Source: Caulobacter soli
Lineage (GTDB): Bacteria; Pseudomonadota; Alphaproteobacteria; Caulobacterales; Caulobacteraceae
Assembly: GCF_011045195.1 (NCBI RefSeq)
Contig: NZ_CP049199.1
Location: forward strand, 1,488,001 to 1,552,000
DNA length: 64,000 bases
Direction of reading: 5' to 3'
The position numbers and the translations under genes are program-made. The notes beneath the pieces are model-generated. The model had not been told where the DNA came from. It saw nothing but the letters and a program-made list of their open reading frames with translations, and did not search any database. Positions within the stretch are counted from its first letter, which is position 1; every line of letters begins with the position of its first letter. Below, piece after piece: positions 35,029 to 43,534 of this stretch.

Positions 35029-35700
35029 TCAGACGGCGCGAGCGTCTCGTCCGTGTGCGTCCAGGGCGAGCAGGGCGGCGACATGGCTCCACAGGCGGTC
35101 GATTTCCTGAGCGGCGGGGGCGGCGGGATCCCATTCGACCACCGACAGGCCTCGGGCGATCGACTGCTGGTAGATGGTCCGCGAACGCAGCCCGACCGGG
35201 GCGATCGGAAGGCCGCAGAAGCGCAGCGCCTCGATGGCTTTCTGCACGCTCAAAGGTTCTTCGCCGCCGCGCTTGGACGGGGCCTGGTTCAGCACGATCA
35301 GTCCCGCCTTGCCCAGCCGGCGCACCATTTCGGCCGAGCGCGCCACCGAGGCGATGTCGAGAAAGGTCGGGCGGCAGACCAACACGCACAGGTCGGCCGA
35401 GTTGACCGCCACGGCCACGTCGGCGTCCGGCGCGGCCGGCGTGTCGATCAGCATCACGTCATAGGCGTCATGGATGGCCTGGGAGCGGGTCTGGAACAGC
35501 TTGCCGGCGTTGATCTCGGCTATGCTGGGGCCCGGCTGGGTGCGCGCCCGCAGGGCGTCGGACGCCGAGCGTTGCGGATCGATGTCGGCCAGCAAGGTCT
35601 TCCATCCCGCCAGATGGGCGCTCAGGGTCAGGTTGACCGCGAGCGTCGTCTTGCCGGCCCCGCCCTTGCGGGAGATCACAGCCAGGGTCTTCACGTCCAA
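35029..35700 (-). CDS. ParA/MinD-family ATPase, second of a tandem pair
   Basis: 223 residues, MDVKTLAVISRKGGAGKTTL onward, with intact deviant Walker A, LLADIDPQRSASDALRART and MLIDTPAAPDADVA. It matches the gene at 34180 along its full length, including RFCGLPIAPVGLRSRTIYQQ near the C terminus (RFCGLPLAPHGLRSRETFQK in the other), so both keep the ATPase core and differ mainly in surface regions. The 168-bp gap and separate leader suggest independent or loosely coupled expression. A perfect DnaA box lies 52 bp upstream of the start. Cargo unknown. Confidence 0.88.
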   Translation of the reverse strand: MDVKTLAVISRKGGAGKTTLAVNLTLSAHLAGWKTLLADIDPQRSASDALRARTQPGPSIAEINAGKLFQTRSQAIHDAYDVMLIDTPAAPDADVAVAVNSADLCVLVCRPTFLDIASVARSAEMVRRLGKAGLIVLNQAPSKRGGEEPLSVQKAIEALRFCGLPIAPVGLRSRTIYQQSIARGLSVVEWDPAAPAAQEIDRLWSHVAALLALDAHGRDARAV

Positions 35701-35751
35701 CGCTCCCCAACGCAGCTCCCAAAAAGCGCCTTTTCAGCAAGGCCGGGAGCC

Positions 35752-35760
35752 TGTGGATAA
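35752..35760 (-). promoter_or_regulatory. consensus DnaA box upstream of the ParA-like gene
   Basis: TGTGGATAA on the plus strand is TTATCCACA on the gene strand, a perfect consensus DnaA box, 52 bp upstream of the ParA-like start. It could tie expression to DnaA, or be chance: one 9-mer in a window of this size is not rare. Confidence 0.4.
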
Positions 35761-35928
35761 CTTAGCCGCCCCTTACGACAGCTTCGCAACGGAAATGTCG
35801 TGTTGAGGGAAACTTAACCATGGCCCAGGACCGCGTGGCGGGAAGCGTGACAACAAAATGAGCGGCCGGTCGGCGTTTTGCGCCTCTACCGTGCTTGACC
35901 GGGCCTGAGGCATGGGCGAGGCAGGCGG

Positions 35929-36672
35929 ATGCTTCGCCGCCTGATCGACTTCTTCACCAACATGGACGCCCGGGCCTGGCGCACGGTGGCGGTGTCGTTC
36001 GTGCTGTTCGGCGGCGTGGGCGTGGTCTTTCTGTTCGGCGCCCAACTGCTGGGCCTGAACGGCGAGGTCACGGTCGAGCAGTGGCTGGGCGCGGCCCACG
36101 GCCCCTGGGCCTTGCCGGTCGCGGTCGGCGCCTTCGCGGCCCTGGCCTTCATCGGCGTGCCGCAGTTCGTGCTGATCGCCGCCGCCGTGGTGGCCTTCGG
36201 CCCCTGGACCGGCTTCGCCTACAGCTGGATCGGCACCCTGGTCTCGTCCCTGGTTGGGTTCTGGCTCGGCCGGGCGTTCGGCGGCCGGTTGCTGAAGGAC
36301 CTGGCCGGCGACGGCGTGGCCAAGTTCATGAGGCTGATCGGCAAGAACGGCTTCCTGGCCAGCCTGATCGTCCGCCTGGTGCCCTCCGCGCCGTTCATCG
36401 TCGTCAACATGGCCGCCGGCGTCACGCCGATGAAGGTGTTCGACTTCGCCGCCGGCACCGCCATCGGCATCATTCCGAAGATCGCCCTGACCGCCTTCGC
36501 CGGCAATTCGATCGTCCAGGCCCTGAAGGGCGGCGGCAAGCAGCACATCGTCATGCTGGTGGTCGCGGCCGTTATCTGGCTGGTCGCCGGCTGGATCGCC
36601 CGCGACTGGCTGAAGGCCAAAGAGAGCCAGGCCGAGTCTGATCAGGCCGGGCCTGGGGGCGACCCGGCCTGA
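35929..36672 (+). CDS. TVP38/TMEM64 (DedA-like) membrane protein
   Basis: 247 residues with six hydrophobic segments. The family core is present: FAALAFIGVPQFVLIAAAVV, GPWTGFAYSWIGTLVSSLVG, FWLGRAFGG, and RLVPSAPFIVVNMAAGVTPM followed by FAAGTAIGIIPKIALTAFAG. The re-entrant RxxPxxPF motif is typical of VTT/SNARE-associated proteins that scramble or move lipids across the membrane. The DNA is in its own transcription unit; the next gene is convergent with a 6-bp gap. Substrate unknown. Confidence 0.87.
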   Translation: MLRRLIDFFTNMDARAWRTVAVSFVLFGGVGVVFLFGAQLLGLNGEVTVEQWLGAAHGPWALPVAVGAFAALAFIGVPQFVLIAAAVVAFGPWTGFAYSWIGTLVSSLVGFWLGRAFGGRLLKDLAGDGVAKFMRLIGKNGFLASLIVRLVPSAPFIVVNMAAGVTPMKVFDFAAGTAIGIIPKIALTAFAGNSIVQALKGGGKQHIVMLVVAAVIWLVAGWIARDWLKAKESQAESDQAGPGGDPA

Positions 36673-36678
36673 TCGGCG

Positions 36679-38481
36679 TCACCGCTTGGTGACGGGCGGC
36701 TTGACGATCGTGCGGCGGCGCAGGGCGTCCTTGAAGCCTGCCCCCAGGCGCAGGCCCTCCTCCAGTCGCGTTTCGTACTGTTCCGTCAACCGGCCCAGGC
36801 TTCTGCTCCAGGCCGCGTCCAGGGCGTCGACGGTCTTGGCGGCCAGGCCAGGGACGCGTCCGTCGCCAGCCGCCCCGGCCATCAGCAGGGCGGCCCCCAG
36901 GCCGGCCTGCAGCAGGACTTCGGGCCGCGGCGCCAGGCCGAGCGCGCCCAAGGCCGCGAACCGCTCGAATTCGGGCCTTTGGTCGATTGGCGCGCGGTTC
37001 CAGGGATCGTAGGTCTCCTGTATCCACTCCCACCACGGGATCTTCGGCTTGTAGAGAAACTCGCGGATGGTCAGCAGGCCGCAGGCTCCACGGGCCAGCG
37101 CCAGGTACTGATCGGCTAGGCCGCCCCAGTAGTAGCACCGCTCGAAGTCGAACCCGACGCCGCCCTTTTCCAGCGTATCGCCGATCTTGCCGGGATCGAC
37201 GCCGCCGCCGAAGTGCGGCAGCTCTTCCTTCAGGCGGGGCAAGGCGGCGATGTCGAGCAGCGCGTTCCACCAGAGCACATTGTGGCGCTTGGCTGGGATC
37301 AGCCAGTAGATGATGTTGCGGTAGTAGGCCTTGATGGCCTCGTAGTGCGGCGACGCCTTGCGGCCGCCGTTGCCGTCCGGGATGTAGAAGCCAAACAGGC
37401 GCTGGTCGTTCTGGGGAAAGCCGCCAAGGCCCTTCAGCGCCATGTCGCCGGTCAGGTTGATGTTGAAGAAGTGGTGCCAGGTGGAATCCACCACGACGCG
37501 GCCGCGCTTGACCCGATGGCCGTCCCAGGCGGCGATCACCCCGAAGGTGCGGGCGTTGACGACGTCGGTGTCGGTGAAATTGTCCAAGGTGGCGATGGCC
37601 GGCGTGGTGTGGCCGCCGATCACGTCGCCGGTGGCGATGACCTCCGGCGCGAGGTTGGGATCGCCATCGGTCGGAAACTCGGCCACCGTCGCGCCGGCCA
37701 GCGTGTAGGTCAGGGTCTCGTAGTTGTCGGGAACCTCGCAGTGGCCCTCGTGCATGTGGTCAGGCAGGTATTTGATGACCCCGGCCGGCGAGCAGAGCAG
37801 CGGATGGGGATATCTGGACTTGGCCAGGTAGCCGCCGGAGAGCTTGAGCCCGCCGCTGTACCAGGCCGGATCGATTTCCTGGGCGATTTCGTCGGACTGA
37901 TCCTCGAACTGCACCACGTGGTCGGGGCCCGGGCGGACGGTGTCGTAGCGGTCGACGCCCTGACCCTCCGGCGCGGGAGGGTGACCCTTCGGATTGTAGG
38001 GGCTCCACCAGCGCCGCATGCTGCGTACGCGCGGAATGATCCGTCCGACCTCGGAGCCGAGGTCCTCGTGGTCGCCGGTGGCGAAGAAGCCGCCGCCCTT
38101 TTCCATGTACTGGGCGATGGCTTCGGTCTGGGGCGCGAACGCGGGATCGATGTCCTCCGTGCCCCGCTCGATGGCGAACAGCAGCACCATGTCGTAGTCG
38201 GCCAGCACCCGGGCGACGCCGTTGACCGTGAAGCCCTGGTCGAAGCGAAAGCCGACCACATCGGCGCCTGTGGTGACCTTCATGGCGGCCTCGCCGCCTG
38301 GGCTCGGGGCGTCACGGTGGGCCTTGGTGATCTCGATCTTGAAGCCCAGCCAGGTTGTGTTCAGCAGCACATCGACGAATTCGCCGAGGTGGAATTCCCG
38401 CTCCTGCTGGTGGCTGGTCCAATGCAGGAAACCGCCGTCGTAGCGGTCGGTGACGATCAGGATTCGGACGAGGGGCTTCAT
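36679..38481 (-). CDS. 600-residue protein with glutamine-amidotransferase-like N-terminal half, function unknown
   Basis: 600 residues from MKPLVRILIVTDRYDGGFLH. Residues ~60-170 look like a ThuA/class I glutamine-amidotransferase-like Rossmann fold: VLADYDMVLLFAIERG, IAQYMEKGGGFFATGDHEDL and GSEVGRIIPRVRSMRRWWSP. No catalytic Cys is placed as in true amidotransferases, so this is a fold guess. Several acidic-histidine motifs follow (GDHED, GHTTPAIATLDNF, VVDSTWHHFFNINLTG) that could bind metal. The last 150 residues are helical and Leu/Ala-rich. No signal peptide is seen. It is a single-gene unit with a spaced palindrome 59 bp upstream. I do not recognise the full-length family. Confidence 0.7.
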   Translation of the reverse strand: MKPLVRILIVTDRYDGGFLHWTSHQQEREFHLGEFVDVLLNTTWLGFKIEITKAHRDAPSPGGEAAMKVTTGADVVGFRFDQGFTVNGVARVLADYDMVLLFAIERGTEDIDPAFAPQTEAIAQYMEKGGGFFATGDHEDLGSEVGRIIPRVRSMRRWWSPYNPKGHPPAPEGQGVDRYDTVRPGPDHVVQFEDQSDEIAQEIDPAWYSGGLKLSGGYLAKSRYPHPLLCSPAGVIKYLPDHMHEGHCEVPDNYETLTYTLAGATVAEFPTDGDPNLAPEVIATGDVIGGHTTPAIATLDNFTDTDVVNARTFGVIAAWDGHRVKRGRVVVDSTWHHFFNINLTGDMALKGLGGFPQNDQRLFGFYIPDGNGGRKASPHYEAIKAYYRNIIYWLIPAKRHNVLWWNALLDIAALPRLKEELPHFGGGVDPGKIGDTLEKGGVGFDFERCYYWGGLADQYLALARGACGLLTIREFLYKPKIPWWEWIQETYDPWNRAPIDQRPEFERFAALGALGLAPRPEVLLQAGLGAALLMAGAAGDGRVPGLAAKTVDALDAAWSRSLGRLTEQYETRLEEGLRLGAGFKDALRRRTIVKPPVTKR

Positions 38482-38539
38482 TCGGGGACCTCGGTGTTGG
38501 GGGGAACGCCACTGGTCGGATTCGAACACGCTTAACGCA

Positions 38540-38560
38540 AGTTGTGTGAGTTACACAACT
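38540..38560. promoter_or_regulatory. spaced palindrome upstream of the 600-residue protein gene
   Basis: AGTTGTGT and ACACAACT form a perfect 8-bp inverted repeat with a 5-bp spacer (GAGTT), 59 bp before the minus-strand start at 38481. The size fits a TetR/GntR-type operator. Between it and the leuA leader (38561-38839) I see no gene or clear structure, only an AT-rich patch near 38750-38790. Confidence 0.45.
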
Positions 38561-38839
38561 ATAGATAACATTTTCGAGGAAATGTTCCGGCGCGGGTCGC
38601 GTGCCTGGGCGGCGGCGTGTCCAGCGCCGGGAACATGCCCCGGCGCGGTCAAGTTGAAGGGCGAGGCCAACGCCATGACGCGGCTCGCGGGGTGGTTTGA
38701 CGCCTTGTCGAACGATTTTCCGATCGTGATGCGCCCATGTACGGCGCGTTATTGGAATTTAATTGCCGCGCCTGCGGCCAATTGATCGATTAACGCAAAA
38801 TGCTTGCCGCTTTTTGGGCTGCTGTGTAGAAAGCAATGC

Positions 38840-38896
38840 ATGAACGTCGCGCGCCAACTGCTTTCGCTTCGGCTTACCAACCCCTGGGCGCTCTAG
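38840..38896 (+). CDS. leuL: leucine-rich leader peptide (leuL-like)
   Basis: An 18-residue frame, MNVARQLLSLRLTNPWAL, ends at TAG 38894-38896, 101 bp before leuA. Five of 18 codons are for leucine, four of them within residues 7-12 (CTG CTT TCG CTT CGG CTT). This is the hallmark of ribosome-mediated attenuation: slow translation at leucine codons when leucine is scarce changes downstream RNA folding. A weak AGAAAG ribosome site precedes the ATG. Leu attenuators are known in several proteobacteria; experimental proof is absent here. Confidence 0.75.
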   Translation: MNVARQLLSLRLTNPWAL

Positions 38897-38951
38897 GGGC
38901 CGCGCATCGTCGTGGCCGGGCGCGCAGGGGATGACTAGACCCGCCGCCCCT
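38881..38951 (+). promoter_or_regulatory. leuA attenuator region with alternative pairing segments
   Basis: CCCCT (38881-38885) can pair with AGGGG (38895-38899). AGGGGC (38895-38900) can instead pair with GCCCCT (38946-38951), as can AGGGG at 38926-38930. These pairings exclude one another, as in an attenuator. No U-run follows the last stem, so control may be by translation or a Rho-type end. Confidence 0.5.
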
Positions 38952-38997
38952 AAGGTCAGAACTGGCCCCACGCAGACACCATACGACGAGTAGCTCC

Positions 38998-40572
38998 ATG
39001 ACCTCCGTATCGCCCGCCGCTTTCGACAAGCGCGACAACGTCGTCATTTTCGACACCACCATGCGCGACGGCGAGCAGTCGCCCGGCGCCTCGATGTCGC
39101 ACGACGAAAAGCTGGAACTGGCCAAGATCCTCGAGGAGATGGGGGTCGACGTCATCGAGGCCGGCTTCCCGATCGCCTCGAACGGCGACTTCGAGGCCGT
39201 TCGCGAAATCTCCAAGATCGTCAAGAACAGCACTATCGCCGGCCTGTGCCGCGCCCACATGGTGGACATCGACCGTTGCGCCGAGGCCCTGAAGCCCGCC
39301 GCCCGTGGCCGCATCCACGTGGTCATCGCCACCAGCGACCTGCACATGAAGCACAAGCTGCAGATGGAGCCGGACGCCGTCATCGACGTGATCGCCCGCT
39401 CGGTGACCCACGCCCGCAACCTGCGCGACGACGTCGAGTGGTCGGCCGAGGACGCCACCCGCAGCGACCGCCAGTTCCTGCGGCGCGCCATCGAGACCGC
39501 CATCAAGGCCGGCGCGACGACGATCAACCTGCCCGACACGGTGGGCTACACCTATCCGTCCGAGTACGCCGACCTGTTCAGCTGGATGACCCAGAACGTC
39601 GAGGGCGCCGACAAGGTGATCTTCTCGACCCACTGCCACAACGACCTGGGCCTGGCCGTGGCCAACAGCCTGGCCGGCGTGCAGGGCGGGGCGCGCCAGA
39701 TCGAGTGCGCGATCAACGGCCTGGGCGAGCGGGCCGGCAACGCGGCGCTGGAAGAGATCGTGATGGCCCTGAAGGTGCGCGGCGACAAGCTGCCCTTCCA
39801 GACCGGCATCGACACCACCCACATCACCCGCGCCAGCCGCTACGTCTCGGCCATCACCGGTTTCCCGGTGCAGTACAACAAGGCCATCGTCGGCAAGAAC
39901 GCCTTCGCGCATGAAAGCGGCATCCACCAGGACGGGATGCTGAAGAACCGCGAGACCTACGAGATCATGACCCCGGAATCGGTTGGCCAGGCGCCGTCCA
40001 GCCTGGTCATGGGCAAGCACTCGGGCAGCCACGCCTTCCGCGCCAAGTTGAAGGACCTGGGCTACGAGCTGGGCCAGAACGCCCTGAAGGAGGCCTTCGG
40101 CCGCTTCAAGGACCTGGCCGACCGCAAGAAGCACGTCTACGACGACGACATCATCGCCCTGGTCGACGACGCCCTGGCGCGCGGTTCGGAACGTATCCGC
40201 GTCCAGCGCCTGCGCGTCGTGGCCGGCACCGACGGCCAGTCGGCCGAGCTGACCCTGGAAGTCGACGGCGAAGTGAAGACCTCGGAAGCCTCGGGCGACG
40301 GTCCGGTGGACGCCGTGTTCAACGCCATCCTGGCGATCGTGCCGCACAACGCCGCCCTGCGCCTGTTCCAGGTGCACGCGGTGACTGAAGGCACCGACGC
40401 CCAGGCCCAGGTCTCGGTCCGCCTCGAAGAGGACGGCCGCATCGCCACGGGCCAGGCCGCCGACACCGACACCCTGACCGCCTCGGCCAAGGCCTATGTG
40501 AACGCCCTGAACAACCTCATGGCGCGCAAGGAAAAGAGCCGGCCGGAAGCGGCGATCGCCAGCGGCTTCTAA
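38998..40572 (+). CDS. leuA: 2-isopropylmalate synthase
   Basis: 524 residues. Catalyses the first committed step of leucine synthesis: acetyl-CoA plus 2-ketoisovalerate to 2-isopropylmalate. The DRE-TIM catalytic barrel shows FDTTMRDGEQSPGASM with the metal-binding Asp, and STHCHNDLGLAVANSL (HxH metal site) and NGLGERAGNAALEE. HESGIHQDGMLKN is in the linker. The C-terminal ~120 residues form the leucine-binding regulatory domain for feedback inhibition (VQRLRVVAGTDGQSAELTLE). Preceded by a leucine leader. No other leu gene follows; the next gene is convergent with a 4-bp overlap. Confidence 0.97.
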   Translation: MTSVSPAAFDKRDNVVIFDTTMRDGEQSPGASMSHDEKLELAKILEEMGVDVIEAGFPIASNGDFEAVREISKIVKNSTIAGLCRAHMVDIDRCAEALKPAARGRIHVVIATSDLHMKHKLQMEPDAVIDVIARSVTHARNLRDDVEWSAEDATRSDRQFLRRAIETAIKAGATTINLPDTVGYTYPSEYADLFSWMTQNVEGADKVIFSTHCHNDLGLAVANSLAGVQGGARQIECAINGLGERAGNAALEEIVMALKVRGDKLPFQTGIDTTHITRASRYVSAITGFPVQYNKAIVGKNAFAHESGIHQDGMLKNRETYEIMTPESVGQAPSSLVMGKHSGSHAFRAKLKDLGYELGQNALKEAFGRFKDLADRKKHVYDDDIIALVDDALARGSERIRVQRLRVVAGTDGQSAELTLEVDGEVKTSEASGDGPVDAVFNAILAIVPHNAALRLFQVHAVTEGTDAQAQVSVRLEEDGRIATGQAADTDTLTASAKAYVNALNNLMARKEKSRPEAAIASGF

Positions 40573-41057
40573 GCCGCTTCGCGCTTGCTGAACGGCCGCG
40601 TGGCCAGCAGTTCGGCCGACAGGCAGGCCTGGGGATCGACCTCCAGGCCCAGCGCCCGCAGATCCTCGCACAGCGCCCGGCGCAGTTCCTGATCCAGGAA
40701 CGCGCCGGCGTCGATGACTAGCGCCCCGCCGGGACGCAGCATGGTCATCGTCGAGGCCGCGGCGGCGCGCGCGTCGGCCACGGTCGAGCAGCCCACGATC
40801 AGCAGCACGTCGCTCTGCTCGTCGGCCGCCCGGCACGTGGCGCGCCGCGCCGCCTCCACCCGGTCATAGCCGCGTCGCCACAGCACGCTCATCGCCTCGC
40901 CCGCCTCGGGTCCGGTCACCGCCACGAAACACAGCGGCGTGGCCTGGGCCAGGGCGAGCATACGCCCCAGGGTCTGGTTGATCCCGTCGGTCGGAACGCC
41001 GAGCAGGAACCGCGCGGCCTGCCCAATGGGAGTCCACTTGGACGGATGGGACGACAT
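40569..41057 (-). CDS. methyltransferase-fold-like protein of unknown function
   Basis: 162 residues. The pattern DVLLIVGCSTVADARAAAAS followed by MLRPGGALVIDAG resembles the central part of a SAM-dependent methyltransferase-like Rossmann fold (LRPGG motif), but the glycine-rich SAM loop is not clear and the length is short, so it may be a degenerate relative. MSSHPSKWTPIGQAARFLLG opens the protein without a signal peptide. Convergent with leuA, with a 4-bp overlap, and divergent from the EamA transporter. Function unknown. Confidence 0.6.
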   Translation of the reverse strand: MSSHPSKWTPIGQAARFLLGVPTDGINQTLGRMLALAQATPLCFVAVTGPEAGEAMSVLWRRGYDRVEAARRATCRAADEQSDVLLIVGCSTVADARAAAASTMTMLRPGGALVIDAGAFLDQELRRALCEDLRALGLEVDPQACLSAELLATRPFSKREAA

Positions 41058-41182
41058 GGTCGAAACCTCTTGCTCGTCGCGCCCGTCACCGGACGGGCCG
41101 ACGACCAGGGTGTGCGCCCAGGCGGCCTAAGACCTCCATTCGGAAACACGCCGTCCGCATAAGGGCGGCATAAGGAACCCCG

Positions 41183-42067
41183 ATGATCTGGATTCCCATC
41201 ACCATCGCCGCCTCGTTCGCCCAGGTGGCCCGCAACGCCGCCCAGCGCTCGATTATGGGCGGAACCGGCCCCTGGGGTGCGACCCTGGTGCGGTTCCTGT
41301 TCGGCCTGCCGTTCACGGCGGTGTTCGTCGCGATCGCCTTCGCCCTGACACGCGGCGAGCATCCGCACGCGGGCCTGGCGTTCTGGGCTCCGGTCCTGAT
41401 CGGCGGGGCGACGCAGATCGCCGCCACCGCCGCCTTGCTGGTCGCCATGAAGCGCGCGGGGTTCGCCGTGGCCACCGCCGTGCAGCAGAGTTCGATCCCC
41501 CTGGCGGCGCTGTTGGGCTGGCTGGTCTATGGCGAGCGCCTGAGCGTCATGGGCTGGACCGGAGTGGCCCTGACCAGCGTCGCCCTGCTGGTCGTCACCT
41601 GGCCGCGCACTGGGGCCTCGGGCGGTCAACCGATCAGCGGCGGGTTGTTCGGCCTGCTGTCCGGCCTGGCCTTCGGAGTGTCGCTGAACGCCTTCCGGCA
41701 GGCAGGGCGCGCCTTGGAACCGAACCATCCGATCTTCGCGGCGGTGGTCAGTCTGCTGGTCGTGCAGGCGGTGCAGACCCTGGCCCTGACCCTGTTCCTG
41801 GCGATCACCGATCGCGCGGTCTTGGCGGCGGTTGCCAAGGCCTGGCGGCCGTCGCTGGGAGCTGGGTTCTGGGGCGCGGCGGCCTCGGCCGGCTGGTTCA
41901 TCGCCCTGGCGTTGGCGCCCGCGGGGCAGGTGAGGGCGGTCGGGGTGGTCGAGGCGCCCATCGCCGCCCTGGCCGGACGCCGTCTGTTCGCGGAACGTCT
42001 GACCGTGGTGCAGATGATCTTCGGCCTGGTCGCGGCGGCCGGGGTGGCCATGGCCGCGCTCGGCTAG
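41183..42067 (+). CDS. EamA/DMT-family transporter
   Basis: 294 residues with ten hydrophobic segments arranged as two EamA repeats (first IWIPITIAASFAQVARNAAQ to SVALLVVTWPR, second GGLFGLLSGLAFGVSLNAFR to GLVAAAGVAMAALG). The VQQSSIPLAALLGWLVYGER motif at the end of the first repeat and APIAALAGRRLFAERLT in the second are typical of drug/metabolite exporters, which move small metabolites or amino acids with protons. Substrate not predictable. Followed by the 374-bp mreB leader region. Confidence 0.88.
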   Translation: MIWIPITIAASFAQVARNAAQRSIMGGTGPWGATLVRFLFGLPFTAVFVAIAFALTRGEHPHAGLAFWAPVLIGGATQIAATAALLVAMKRAGFAVATAVQQSSIPLAALLGWLVYGERLSVMGWTGVALTSVALLVVTWPRTGASGGQPISGGLFGLLSGLAFGVSLNAFRQAGRALEPNHPIFAAVVSLLVVQAVQTLALTLFLAITDRAVLAAVAKAWRPSLGAGFWGAAASAGWFIALALAPAGQVRAVGVVEAPIAALAGRRLFAERLTVVQMIFGLVAAAGVAMAALG

Positions 42068-42117
42068 AAAACGCCATGTTTCTGGGATGAAACCCCCGGC
42101 GCCGCCGTTCTACGAAA

Positions 42118-42273
42118 TCAGGTGATCCACGGGTCGCAATAGACCTTGAAATCAACGCTTTCGCAGGGCAAACGGGCTTCGTCGGCAGCTTTGTGGCAGT
42201 CAGGCGACGGCGCGGCAGGGGCCAGCGCTCCCGTCGTGCGGCAGGCGCTCGTCAATGGGACAAGAACCCGCAT
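42118..42273 (-). CDS. tentative 51-residue Cys-rich reading frame antisense to the mreB leader
   Basis: The frame reads MRVLVPLTSACRTTGALAPA, then a part with three more cysteines (PDCHKAADEARLPCESVDF, VYCDPWIT). The Cys spacing and aromatic end look protein-like, and third codon positions are GC-rich. Against it: no ribosome site, the ATG lies inside a hairpin, and there is no clear signal peptide. It could be a small secreted peptide, a decayed gene end, or chance. Confidence 0.25.
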   Translation of the reverse strand: MRVLVPLTSACRTTGALAPAAPSPDCHKAADEARLPCESVDFKVYCDPWIT

Positions 42274-42363
42274 TTTGCGGGAATCATGTTGTCCTCGTTA
42301 GGAATTGAAGTAGGAGCCATCTTTTCCCTTCGCCTTCGCCGCTTCGGCGGCGCAAATGGCTCC
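42258..42363 (+). promoter_or_regulatory. structured 5' leader of mreB
   Basis: Two nested hairpins lie in tandem in the 374-bp gap before mreB. First: GGACAA (42258-42263) with TTGTCC (42289-42294), enclosing CCCGCA-TTT-TGCGGG (42267-42281). Second: GGAGCCAT (42313-42320) with ATGGCTCC (42356-42363), enclosing CGCCGC-TTCG-GCGGCG (42337-42352), a UUCG tetraloop. Outer and inner stems are all perfect. The rest of 42068-42441 shows no gene apart from the tentative one on the other strand. Confidence 0.5.
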
Positions 42364-42396
42364 GTTTCGCATACCCGTCACCGACTTCATTTTTAA

Positions 42397-43485
<1,089 letters not shown>

Positions 43486-43534
43486 GCGCCACAATCCGCT
43501 AGGACGCCGCGGGGGGCGTCGGGAGAACTAGTAC

